Assembly (NCBI GenBank): GCA_021823525.1
Contig: JAKANY010000004.1
Location: 41,995-105,994 of the forward strand
Direction: 5' to 3'
Length of the DNA stretch: 64,000 nt
From: Actinomycetes bacterium
GTDB lineage: Bacteria > Actinomycetota > Acidimicrobiia > Acidimicrobiales > RAAP-2
The notes below the pieces were generated by a model. That model was not told the origin of the DNA. It saw nothing but the letters and a program-made list of their open reading frames with translations, and ran no database searches. Positions 9,495 through 18,844 of the stretch are shown piece after piece (the first letter of the stretch is position 1; each line of letters starts with the position of its first letter). The position numbers were made by a program, and so were the translations under genes.

Positions 9495-10244
9495 ATGTCC
9501 GGCCATTCGAAGTGGGCGACGACCAAGCATCGCAAGGGCGCCAAGGACCAGGCGCGCGCCAAGGTCTTCGCCAAGTTGATCCGTCAGGTGGAGGTCGCCG
9601 CGCGCGAGGGCGGGAGCGACGTGAACGGCAACGCCAGCCTGCGCACGATGTACCAGAAGGCCCGGGAGGCGTCGGTCCCCGTGGACACCATCGAGCGCGC
9701 GATCAAGCGCGGAACCGGTGAGCTCGAGGGACTGCGTTACGAGGCCGTGTCCTACGAGGGCTACGCGCCCGGCGGCGTGGCGGTGATCGTCGAGACCCTG
9801 ACCGACAACCGCAACCGCACGAGCGCCGAGATCAAGCACCTGTTCGCCAAGAACGGTGGGTCCATCGCCGAGCCCGGCGCCGTGGCGTGGCAGTTCGACC
9901 GTCGCGGGCAGATCACGCTGGCGGGTCCGGTCGACGAGGACCAGCTCCTCGAGTGGGTGCTGGAGTCGGGGGGCGAGAACTTCGAGGTCGCCGGCGACGA
10001 GATCGTGGTCACGACCGAGCCCCAGGAGCTCGCGCGCGTGCGCGAGGCCCTCGAGGGCTACGGACTGCGCGTGCTGGGCTCCGAGCTCACGCTGGTGCCC
10101 CAGAACCCCGTGCCGGTGTCCGACGAGTCCGAGGCCCGGCGGGTCCTGCGCCTCGTGGACGCGATGGACGACCACGACGACGTGCAGAACGTCTACGCGA
10201 ACTTCGACATCGCCGACGAGGTGATGAGCGCCTTCGAGGAGTAG
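9495..10244 (+). CDS. yebC: YebC/PmpR family protein
   Basis: MSGHSKWATTKHRKGAKDQARAKVFAKLIR; Shine-Dalgarno GGGAGGAATC. Confidence 0.97.
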   Translation: MSGHSKWATTKHRKGAKDQARAKVFAKLIRQVEVAAREGGSDVNGNASLRTMYQKAREASVPVDTIERAIKRGTGELEGLRYEAVSYEGYAPGGVAVIVETLTDNRNRTSAEIKHLFAKNGGSIAEPGAVAWQFDRRGQITLAGPVDEDQLLEWVLESGGENFEVAGDEIVVTTEPQELARVREALEGYGLRVLGSELTLVPQNPVPVSDESEARRVLRLVDAMDDHDDVQNVYANFDIADEVMSAFEE

Positions 10245-10282
10245 TCCATCCCGGGCGCGACGTCGCGAGTAGTATCGAACAC

Positions 10283-10792
10283 GTGTTCGTCTTGGGCATC
10301 GACCCCGGGTTGACGCGCTGTGGCTACGGCGTGGTGTCCTCGGGCCCGCGCGGGGCGATGCGCGCCGTGCGAGCGGGCGTCATCGAGACCAGCGTGAGCG
10401 CACCGGTCGAGGAGCGGCTGGGCGCACTGCACCGCGAACTGCGGGCGCTCCTGGACGAGGAGCAGCCCAGCGTGGTGGTCGTCGAGAAGGTCTTCTACCA
10501 GCGCAACGCCCGCACCGCCATCCCGGTCGCCCAGGCCAGCGGGATCGCCGTGGGCCTGGCGAGCGCGGCGGGGCTCGAGGTCCGCCAGTTCACCGCCCAG
10601 CAGGTGAAGCTGGCCGTGACGGGCTACGGCGCGGCGTCCAAGGAGCAGGTCCAAGAGATGGTGGCCCGACTGCTGCGCCTGGCGACCGCGCCCGATCCGC
10701 CCGACGTCGCCGACGCGCTGGCGCTGGCCGTCACCTACGCGACGGTGGCGCGGCGCGACGGGCGCCTGGCCGCAGCGGAGTCCCGCGCGTGA
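10283..10792 (+). CDS. ruvC: Holliday junction endodeoxyribonuclease RuvC
   Basis: VFVLGIDPGLTRCGYGVV..., VVVVEKVFYQRNARTA; GTG start. Confidence 0.95.
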   Translation: MFVLGIDPGLTRCGYGVVSSGPRGAMRAVRAGVIETSVSAPVEERLGALHRELRALLDEEQPSVVVVEKVFYQRNARTAIPVAQASGIAVGLASAAGLEVRQFTAQQVKLAVTGYGAASKEQVQEMVARLLRLATAPDPPDVADALALAVTYATVARRDGRLAAAESRA

Positions 10793-11334
10793 TCGGGGGC
10801 CTGCGCGGCACGGTCGTGGCGCACCTGCCCAATGGCGCGATCGTGGTCGATGTCCGGGACGTGGGCTACGAGGTGCACGTGGCGTCCGCGAGCCCCGAGA
10901 TCGGCACGACGGTGGACCTGGCGATCATGACCGTGGTGCGCGACGACCAGATCCTGCTCTACGGCTTCGCGGACTTCGACGAGCGCTCGATCTTCACCCA
11001 GCTCCTCGCAACGCCGGGCGTGGGTCCCTCGACGGCGCTGGCGGCGCTGCGCACGATGCCCGTGGCGCGTCTGCGCGCGGCGATCGAGGCGGGTGACGAT
11101 CGCCTGGTCGCCTCGATCCCGGGGGTGGGCCCCAAGACGGCGGCGCGGATCGTGCTCGAGCTGCGCGGCAAGCTGCCCGTTGGGGCGGGGGGAGCGGTTC
11201 CCGCGGGCGTTGCCGAGGCGCTGCGCCAGTTGGGCTACGCCGCTGCCGAGATCCGCCAGCTCGAGTCCGTGATCTGGCCCGAGGACGAGGGGCAGGCCCT
11301 GCGCACCGCCCTGCGGGCCCTGGGACACCGATGA
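10789..11334 (+). CDS. ruvA: Holliday junction branch migration protein RuvA
   Basis: MIGGLRGTVV..., HhH motifs TPGVGPSTALAAL and IPGVGPKTAARIVLELRGK. Confidence 0.95.
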   Translation: MIGGLRGTVVAHLPNGAIVVDVRDVGYEVHVASASPEIGTTVDLAIMTVVRDDQILLYGFADFDERSIFTQLLATPGVGPSTALAALRTMPVARLRAAIEAGDDRLVASIPGVGPKTAARIVLELRGKLPVGAGGAVPAGVAEALRQLGYAAAEIRQLESVIWPEDEGQALRTALRALGHR

Positions 11335-12362
11335 GGCGCGAGGTCGATCTAGCCGACGAGCGCGCCGTCGCGGCCGATGGCACCGACGCGGAGAGGCACG
11401 TCGAGACGTCGCTGCGCCCGACGCGCCTGAGCGACTTCGTCGGGCAGCGCGAGCTCGTGGGGCATCTCGGGATCGTCCTGGGCGCGGCGCGCACCCTCGG
11501 CCACAGCGTGGACCACCTGCTCTTCGCGGGTCCCCCGGGACTGGGCAAGACCTCGCTGGCCGCAATCGTCGCGACCGAGCTGAACGTGGGTCTGCGCGTG
11601 ACGTCCGGACCGGTGCTGACGCGCCCCGGCGATCTCGCGGCGCAGCTCAGCGATCTCGAGGAGCACGACGTGCTGTTCATCGACGAGATCCACCGCCTCC
11701 CGCGCGCGGTCGAGGAGGTGCTCTACCCGGCCATGGAGGACCACCGCCTCGACGTGCTGCTCGGCCGGGGCCCGACGGCCCGCTCCATCCGCATGGAGCT
11801 GCCCGACTTCACCTTGATCGGGGCGACGACGCGCACGGGACTGGTGGCCTCGCCGCTGCGCGACCGCTTCGGCTTCGTGGGCCAGCTCGACCTCTACGAG
11901 GTGGACGAGCTGGAGCGGATCGTCGAGCGCTCGGCGTCGCTGCTGGCGGTCACGATCACCAGCGGGGGCGCGGCCGTGATCGCGCGGCGCAGTCGCGGGA
12001 CCCCGCGCATCGCCAACCGCTTGCTGCGGCGCGTGCGCGACTTCGCGACGGTGTCGGGTGCCCACGAGGTCGACGACGCGCTCGCCTCCGAGGCCCTGAC
12101 GCTGTTCGGCGTCGACGAGCGGGGCCTCGACAAGATGGATCGGCGCATCCTGGAGCTGCTGTGCCGCCAGTTCCGGGGTCAGCCGGTCGGGCTGCTGACC
12201 CTGGCCCACGCGCTGGGCGAGGAGCCCGCGACGCTCGAGGACGCCTACGAGCCGTACCTGCTGCGCAGCGGGCTGCTGGTGCGGACCCCCCGCGGACGGA
12301 TCGCCACCGACGCCGCGTACCGCCACGTGGGGATCTCCGCACCGGGCGGCGGATTGGTCTAG
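11331..12362 (+). CDS. ruvB: Holliday junction branch migration helicase RuvB
   Basis: LRPTRLSDFVGQRELVGHLGIVL, GPPGLGKTSLA, FIDEIHRLPRAVEEVLYPAMED. Confidence 0.97.
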   Translation: MRREVDLADERAVAADGTDAERHVETSLRPTRLSDFVGQRELVGHLGIVLGAARTLGHSVDHLLFAGPPGLGKTSLAAIVATELNVGLRVTSGPVLTRPGDLAAQLSDLEEHDVLFIDEIHRLPRAVEEVLYPAMEDHRLDVLLGRGPTARSIRMELPDFTLIGATTRTGLVASPLRDRFGFVGQLDLYEVDELERIVERSASLLAVTITSGGAAVIARRSRGTPRIANRLLRRVRDFATVSGAHEVDDALASEALTLFGVDERGLDKMDRRILELLCRQFRGQPVGLLTLAHALGEEPATLEDAYEPYLLRSGLLVRTPRGRIATDAAYRHVGISAPGGGLV

Positions 12363-12413
12363 TCGCCCCACCCGGGTCGACTAGGGTGTCAAAGGTCACA
12401 AACCGGAGGGACC

Positions 12414-12740
12414 ATGCTCGCAGCGACCAAGGGCGGCTCGTCGTCGATCCTGATCATCTATCTGCTCGTCTTCGCGGCGCTCTACTTCTTCTATCTGCGG
12501 CCCCGCAGTCGCAAGCAGAAGGCGGCGCGCGCTGAGGCTCGCAAAGTCGAGGTGGGCCAGCGGGCCCAGACCGTGGGCGGATTCGTGGGCACCGTGGTGC
12601 GCATCGACAGCGACCTCGTGACGCTGCGCTCGAACAGCGGCGTGGAGCTCGACTTCGTGCCCTCGGCGATCGCCCGGAGGTTCGACGTGCCCCCGGCGGA
12701 GCCTCCGGCGCCCGAAGTCGAGGCCGGTGACGGTCAGTAA
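12414..12740 (+). CDS. yajC: preprotein translocase subunit YajC
   Basis: Single TM segment, YFFYLRPRSRKQKAARAE; upstream of secD; SD CCGGAGGG. Confidence 0.92.
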   Translation: MLAATKGGSSSILIIYLLVFAALYFFYLRPRSRKQKAARAEARKVEVGQRAQTVGGFVGTVVRIDSDLVTLRSNSGVELDFVPSAIARRFDVPPAEPPAPEVEAGDGQ

Positions 12741-14248
12741 TGGCGGCGGTCGGCTCTCGTCGATCCCTGGTCGTCAGCCTGGTGCTGACGGTCGCGATCT
12801 CCTTCGGGGCGCTGCTGGCGACGGTGCTCGCCGGGTGGAGTCCCAAGCTCGGACTGGACCTGGCCGGCGGTCTGTCGGTGGTCTACAAGCCGGCGACGAC
12901 GACGACGACGGCCAACATGGACGAGGTCGTCAACATCCTCAACAACCGCGTCAACGGGCTGGGCGTCTCGGGCTCGCAGGTCAACCTGCAGGGTCATGAC
13001 GTCGTCGTCTCGGTGCCGGGCGTCTCGGACGCGCGCGCGGTCCTCAAGACGGTGGGCCAGACCGCCCAGCTGCTCTTCCGGCCGGTGCTCTGCGAGACGG
13101 GTCCGGCGGTCAAGGGCGCCAAGCGCGTGGCGACCGTGCCGGCGTGTGGCTCCAACTATCTGATGACCGCGGCGAACCTCGCGGTGAACAGCTCGACGGG
13201 TCAGCCCACCAACAACATCGGGCTGGACCCGGCGTATGCGAAGATCGCCTCGACCAACCCGGCCGAGGACAACCCCAAGGCCACCGTGATCCTGCCGGCG
13301 CTGGGGTCCAGCGCGGTGCGCTACGTGCTGGGCCCGGCCCAGCTGACCGGAACTGCGGTCAAGACCGCGCTCGCCCAGCAGAACCAGGTGGGCGCCTGGG
13401 TCGTCAACTACTCGCTCACCTCGGCCGGGAGCCCCGCCTGGGACCGCGTGGCCCAGGCCAACTTCCACGCCGAGCTGGCCATCGAGCTCGACGGCGTCGT
13501 GCAGTCCGCGCCGCTGATCCAGCCCGACCAGGCGTCGTTCAGCTCCTTCAACGGGCAGGGGCAGATCTCGGGCTCGTTCACCGAGTCCTCGGCCAAGAAC
13601 CTGGCCCTGGCCATGCAGTTCGGCGCCCTGCCGGTGCGCCTCGTGCCGCTGACCATCCAGACCGTCTCGCCGACCCTGGGCCACAGCGCGCTCATCGCGG
13701 GCCTCGGGGCGGGGCTGGTGGGACTGCTGCTGGTCCTGCTCTACACCATCGCCTACTACCGCCTGCTCGGGCTGGTGATCGTGGTGGGCCTGGCCGTGGC
13801 CAGCTCGCTGCTGTGGGCGATCATCTCGGCGCTCGGGCACACGGCCCTGGCGCCGAGCTTCGAGCTCTCGGGCGTGACCGGCCTGATCGTGTCGATCGGC
13901 ATCAACGTGGACAGTTACATCGTGTACTTCGAGCGATTGAAAGACGAGGCGCGCTCGGGGCGGTCGATCCGCACGTCGGTGGACCGCGGCTTCAAGTCCG
14001 CCTGGCGCACGGTGCTGGCCGCAGACACCGTGAGCCTGCTCGCCGCGGTGCTCCTCTACCTGATCGCCGTGGGCAGCGTGCGAGGCTTCGCCTTCTTCCT
14101 CGGGCTCTCCACCCTGATGGACATCGTGATCACGTGGTACTTCACCCGGCCGCTGGTCATCCTGCTGGGTCGGCGCAGTGCCGACGAGGGCAGCGCGATC
14201 TCCATGGCGGCGGGCCTGGCTCTGGTGGGAGGCGAGCGTGTCAGCTGA
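12740..14248 (+). CDS. secD: protein translocase subunit SecD
   Basis: LGLDLAGGLSVVYKP and SecD TM architecture; overlaps the yajC stop (TAATG). Confidence 0.95.
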   Translation: MAAVGSRRSLVVSLVLTVAISFGALLATVLAGWSPKLGLDLAGGLSVVYKPATTTTTANMDEVVNILNNRVNGLGVSGSQVNLQGHDVVVSVPGVSDARAVLKTVGQTAQLLFRPVLCETGPAVKGAKRVATVPACGSNYLMTAANLAVNSSTGQPTNNIGLDPAYAKIASTNPAEDNPKATVILPALGSSAVRYVLGPAQLTGTAVKTALAQQNQVGAWVVNYSLTSAGSPAWDRVAQANFHAELAIELDGVVQSAPLIQPDQASFSSFNGQGQISGSFTESSAKNLALAMQFGALPVRLVPLTIQTVSPTLGHSALIAGLGAGLVGLLLVLLYTIAYYRLLGLVIVVGLAVASSLLWAIISALGHTALAPSFELSGVTGLIVSIGINVDSYIVYFERLKDEARSGRSIRTSVDRGFKSAWRTVLAADTVSLLAAVLLYLIAVGSVRGFAFFLGLSTLMDIVITWYFTRPLVILLGRRSADEGSAISMAAGLALVGGERVS

Positions 14249-15344
14249 GATCGGCCCGTTCCGCCGCCTCTATCGCGGGCTGACCACCTTCGACTTCGTG
14301 GGTCGGCGCCGCACGTGGTTCATCGCCTCCACGACCGTGATCGTGGCCGGGCTGCTGTCGCTGGGCCTGCGCGGGTTCAACCTGGGCATCGACTTCAAGG
14401 GCGGCAGCTCCTGGGAGGTCCTCGCCCCGCACACGTCGATCTCCGCGATGACGAGCGCGGTCGAGGGCGCCGGACTTCCCCAGCCCGTGGTCGAGAAGCT
14501 CGGATCCGACACCTACCAGGTCTCCGCCGACCTGAACAGCCTGTCGGTGACGCGCCAGAACCAGATCACCAACCAGGTGATCGGGGTCATGGCCCGCCTG
14601 GCGGGGGTCACAGACAACCAGGTGTCCACCAGTGCCGTAGGCCCCACCTGGGGCGGGCAGATCACCCAACGGGCTCTCGAGGCGCTGCTGGTCTTCTTCC
14701 TCGCGGTCGTCGTGTACATCTCGCTGCGCTTCGAGCCCAAGATGGCGTTGGCGGCCTTCGTCGCGATGATCCACGACCTGCTGGTCACGGTGGGGGTCTA
14801 CTCGCTGTTCGGCTTCCAGATCACGCCCGACACGGTGATCGCGGTGCTCACCATCCTGGGGTACTCCCTCTACGACACCGTGGTGGTGTTCGACCGCGTG
14901 CGTGACAACACCGGGACGGTGCTCAAGAGCGGGAATCTGACCTACTCGGACATGGTGAACCTGTCGATGAACCAGACGCTGGCGCGCTCGATCAACACCT
15001 CGCTGGTCGCGATCTTGCCGGTGCTGTCGGTGCTGGCGGTGGGCGCGTACCTCCTGGGCGCAACTACGCTCCAGAACTACGGCCTCGCGCTGACCGTCGG
15101 CCTCATCAGCGGGGCGTACTCGTCGATCTTCATCGCCAGCCCGCTGCTCGCCGTGCTCAAGGAGCGCGAGACGCGCTACCGGGACCTGGCCTCGCGCGTC
15201 GCATCGCGCGTCGAGCGCACGGTGCTGACCCCGGCCGGGGCGGCGCTGCTCACCGCGGAGGGTCCCGCGCGCAGCGCGTCGAGCCCGGCCGCGCGCCGCG
15301 CGGCGACCGTGCAGGCCCGGGCGCGCAAGGCCAAGCGGCGCTAG
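14238..15344 (+). CDS. secF: protein translocase subunit SecF
   Basis: LGIDFKGGSSWEV, GYSLYDTVVVFDRVRDN, TSLVAILPVLSVL. Confidence 0.95.
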   Translation: MSAEIGPFRRLYRGLTTFDFVGRRRTWFIASTTVIVAGLLSLGLRGFNLGIDFKGGSSWEVLAPHTSISAMTSAVEGAGLPQPVVEKLGSDTYQVSADLNSLSVTRQNQITNQVIGVMARLAGVTDNQVSTSAVGPTWGGQITQRALEALLVFFLAVVVYISLRFEPKMALAAFVAMIHDLLVTVGVYSLFGFQITPDTVIAVLTILGYSLYDTVVVFDRVRDNTGTVLKSGNLTYSDMVNLSMNQTLARSINTSLVAILPVLSVLAVGAYLLGATTLQNYGLALTVGLISGAYSSIFIASPLLAVLKERETRYRDLASRVASRVERTVLTPAGAALLTAEGPARSASSPAARRAATVQARARKAKRR

Positions 15345-15364
15345 GGGGCCGGTAGGCTGCACCC

Positions 15365-17572
15365 ATGGTGGACGTGACGCCGCGGACGTCGGTCGACGCG
15401 GCGCTCGTGACGTCCGTCGAGCGGCTGGTCTCGCGCTACCGCGAGCACCACGACGACGACGCGACGCTCATCCGCCGGGCCGGCCTGGCCGCCATCACCG
15501 CCCACGAGGGGCAGCTGCGGCGTACCGGCGACCCCTACGTGACGCACCCGATCGCGGTCGCCGACATCGTCGCCGACCTCGGGCTCGACGCGATCACCAT
15601 CGCGGCGGCGCTGCTCCACGACGCCGTGGAGGACACCGGGGTCACGACCCAGTGGCTCATCGACGAGTTCGGCGAGCACGTGGCGGCCGTGGTCGACGGG
15701 GTCACCAAGCTCGACCGCCTGGAGTTCGACTCCAAGGAGGCCCAGCAGGCCGCGACCATCCGCAAGATGTTCATCGCGATGGCGCGCGACTGGCGCGTCC
15801 TCATCATCAAGCTGGCCGATCGGCTGCACAACATGCGCACGATCTCGGTGATGCCCATGGCGCGTCAGCGCGCCATCGCCCAGGAGACCCTTGACGTCTA
15901 CGCGCCCCTGGCGCACCGGCTCGGCGTCCAGCAGGTGAAGTGGCAGCTCGAGGACCTGTGCTTCGCCACCTTGCACCCCAAGCGCTACGCCGAGATCGAG
16001 CAGATGGTGGCCGCGCGCCAGCCCGAGCGCGAGATCTACCTGCGCCAGGTCATGGACGAGCTGTCGGCCAAGCTCGAGGGCTTCGGGATCCGCGGGGACG
16101 TCACGGGCCGCCCGAAGCACCTGTGGAGCATCTACGAGAAGATGGTCGTGGGAGGCAAGGAGTTCGACGAGATCTACGACCTGGTGGGGTTGCGGGTCAT
16201 CGTTGAGCACGAGCGCGACTGCTGGGCCGTCCTGGGGGCGATCCACGCGCTGTGGTCGCCGGTCCAGGGACGCTTCAAGGACTACATCAACTCGCCGAAG
16301 TTCAACCTGTACCAGTCGCTGCACACCACGGTCATCGGCCCGCGGGGCAAGTCCCTCGAGGTCCAGGTGCGCACCAACGAGATGCACCGGCGCGCCGAGT
16401 TCGGCATCGCGGCCCACTGGGGCTACAAGGAGGGGGCCTCGGCCAAGGAGATCGCCTGGATGCAGCGCCTGGCTGACGTGGAGGCCGAGGAGGACGATCC
16501 GGTCGCCTTCCTGGAGGCGCTCAAGCTCGACCTGGGCCACGACGAGGTCTACGTCTTCACGCCCAAGGGCCGGGTGATCGCCCTGGTGGAGGGGGCCACG
16601 CCCATCGACTTCGCCTACGCCGTCCATACCGAGGTCGGCCACCACTGCGTGGGCGCCAAGGTCAACGGGCGCCTCGTGCCCCTGGACACGGTGCTGCACT
16701 CGGCCGACGTGGTCGAGATCGTGACCTCCAAGAACGACGCGGCCGGCCCGTCGCGTGACTGGCTGCAGATCGCGCGCTCCTCGCGCGCCAAATCCAAGAT
16801 CCGCCAGTGGTTCCAGCGCGAGCGCCGCGAGGACGCGATGGAGTCCGGGCGCGAGGACTTCATCAAGGCCCTGCGCCGCGCGGGACTGCCGGTGGCCTCG
16901 TCGCTCTCCTCCCAGGCCCTGGTGGCGGTGGTCGAGTCGCTCAATCTCGAGGGCGTCGACGCGCTGTTCGTGGCGATCGGCTCGAACCACGTCTCGGCGC
17001 TGGCCGCCGTCCAGCGCCTGGAGCGCGAGCTGCACGGGGGCCAGGGCGCCCAGCTGCCCACGACCGTCACCAAGATGCCGCGGGTGGGCCGCGCGAACCG
17101 ACGCGGGGCCGGCGTCTACGTCGAGGGGCTCGACGACGTCATGATCCACCTGGCGCGCTGCTGCTCGCCCGTGCCGGGCGATCCCATCATGGGGTTCATC
17201 ACCCAGGGCCGGGGCGTGTCGGTGCACCGCGACGACTGCTCGAACGCGGTGGCGCTGGCGCGCCGGCTCGGCGAGCGCATCATCGACGTCGAATGGGACG
17301 GGACCGGCGGCGGCCAGTACCGCGCGGTGCTCGAGGTGCTGGCCTTCGATCGCTCGCGGCTGCTGCTGGACGTGTCCAAGGTGTTCGCCGAGTACCACCT
17401 GTCGATCAGCTCGTCGTCGACGACCAGCTCGGGGACCCGCATCGTGCGCATGGTCTTCGACATCGAGCTGGCGGATCCCGCGCACCTCGAGAGCCTGCTG
17501 GTGGCGCTCAAGGCCGTCGACGGCGTGTTCGACGCGTTCCGCCAGCTGCCCGGCCAGCGAAAGGGGTCCTGA
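15365..17572 (+). CDS. relA: bifunctional (p)ppGpp synthetase/hydrolase
   Basis: HD, RelA/SpoT, TGS and ACT regions; YVTHPIAVADIVADL, HDAVEDT, KFNLYQSLHTTVIGPRG. Confidence 0.97.
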   Translation: MVDVTPRTSVDAALVTSVERLVSRYREHHDDDATLIRRAGLAAITAHEGQLRRTGDPYVTHPIAVADIVADLGLDAITIAAALLHDAVEDTGVTTQWLIDEFGEHVAAVVDGVTKLDRLEFDSKEAQQAATIRKMFIAMARDWRVLIIKLADRLHNMRTISVMPMARQRAIAQETLDVYAPLAHRLGVQQVKWQLEDLCFATLHPKRYAEIEQMVAARQPEREIYLRQVMDELSAKLEGFGIRGDVTGRPKHLWSIYEKMVVGGKEFDEIYDLVGLRVIVEHERDCWAVLGAIHALWSPVQGRFKDYINSPKFNLYQSLHTTVIGPRGKSLEVQVRTNEMHRRAEFGIAAHWGYKEGASAKEIAWMQRLADVEAEEDDPVAFLEALKLDLGHDEVYVFTPKGRVIALVEGATPIDFAYAVHTEVGHHCVGAKVNGRLVPLDTVLHSADVVEIVTSKNDAAGPSRDWLQIARSSRAKSKIRQWFQRERREDAMESGREDFIKALRRAGLPVASSLSSQALVAVVESLNLEGVDALFVAIGSNHVSALAAVQRLERELHGGQGAQLPTTVTKMPRVGRANRRGAGVYVEGLDDVMIHLARCCSPVPGDPIMGFITQGRGVSVHRDDCSNAVALARRLGERIIDVEWDGTGGGQYRAVLEVLAFDRSRLLLDVSKVFAEYHLSISSSSTTSSGTRIVRMVFDIELADPAHLESLLVALKAVDGVFDAFRQLPGQRKGS

Positions 17573-18844
17573 GTGGAGACGTTTCGAGCCCCCATCGGGA
17601 CCCACGACGTCCCGCCACCGGCGTCGGCCTGGTGGGAGGACGCCCTCGGGCGCTTCGCCGGGCTCGCGCGGCGCTCGGGCTTCGGACTGCTCATCTCGCC
17701 GCTGTTCGAGGACGTGGCGGTCTTCGACCGGGGCATCGGGGCCACGAGCGACGTGGCCACCAAGGAGATGTACGTGTTCACCGACCGGGGCGGGCGCCAG
17801 CTCGCCCTGCGGCCCGAGGGCACCGCGTCGGTCGTGCGGGCCTTCGTCCAGCACCGGCCGCCTACGCCCTGGAAGGTCTGGTACGCGACGCCGGCGTTCC
17901 GCTACGAGCGCCCGCAGGCCGGGCGCTACCGCCAGCACCACCAGGTGGGCGTCGAGGCGCTGGGGTCGGCGGATCCGGCCCTGGACGTCGAGGTGATCGC
18001 GCTGGCGGCGCGCTTCTACGAGGCGCTGGGCCTGCGCCAGGTGCGCCTGCTGGTGAACTCGATGGGGCACCCCGAGTGCCGGGGCGCCTACGTCGCGCTG
18101 CTCGCGCAGTACCTGGGCGCGCACGCGACCGAGCTGTGCGAGGAGCACCGCGAGCGGGCGCAGGAGAACCCGCTGCGCGTGCTCGACTGCAAGCGGCCCG
18201 CCTGCGTGGCGGTGACCGAGCGGGGCCCCCAGCTGCCCGACCACCTGTGCGAGGAGTGCCGCGACCACTTCGCGACGGTGCGCGAGGGCCTGGCCAGCCT
18301 CGGGCTGGACACGACGCTGGCCCCGCGCCTGGTGCGCGGCTTCGACTACTACACGCGCACCACCTTCGAGTTCGTGTCGGACGCGCTGGCCTCGGCCCAG
18401 AACGCCATCGGCGGCGGGGGCCGCTACGACGGCCTGGCCGAGCAGCTGGGCGGCCCGCCCACGCCGGGCGTGGGCTTCGGCAGCGGCCTGGAGCGCCTGC
18501 GCCTGGCCTGGGAGGCCGAGGGCGCGGGCGACCCCGCGGCGGACCCGCGCGCCGACGTCTTCGTCGTGGACACCACCGGCGGCCAGCGCGCGACGACGCT
18601 GGCCGACGCGCTGCGCCGGGCGGGACTGGTCGTCGAGCGCGCCTACGACCAGCGCTCGATGAAGGCCCAGATGCGCCTGGCCGATCGCTCGGGGGCGGCG
18701 GTCGCCGTGCTGGTGGGCCCCCAGGAGCTGGCCGCGGACAGCGTTACGATTAGAGACCTGCGCGGGGCCGTGGAGGGCGCGCAGGTGAGCGTGCCCGCAT
18801 CCGATGTGGTCGCGGCGGTGCGAGAGCGAGTGACGGAGCGGTGA
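17573..18844 (+). CDS. hisS: histidyl-tRNA synthetase
   Basis: Class II motifs: LRPEGTASVVRAF, GGGGRYDGLAEQLGGPPTPGVGFG. Confidence 0.96.
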   Translation: METFRAPIGTHDVPPPASAWWEDALGRFAGLARRSGFGLLISPLFEDVAVFDRGIGATSDVATKEMYVFTDRGGRQLALRPEGTASVVRAFVQHRPPTPWKVWYATPAFRYERPQAGRYRQHHQVGVEALGSADPALDVEVIALAARFYEALGLRQVRLLVNSMGHPECRGAYVALLAQYLGAHATELCEEHRERAQENPLRVLDCKRPACVAVTERGPQLPDHLCEECRDHFATVREGLASLGLDTTLAPRLVRGFDYYTRTTFEFVSDALASAQNAIGGGGRYDGLAEQLGGPPTPGVGFGSGLERLRLAWEAEGAGDPAADPRADVFVVDTTGGQRATTLADALRRAGLVVERAYDQRSMKAQMRLADRSGAAVAVLVGPQELAADSVTIRDLRGAVEGAQVSVPASDVVAAVRERVTER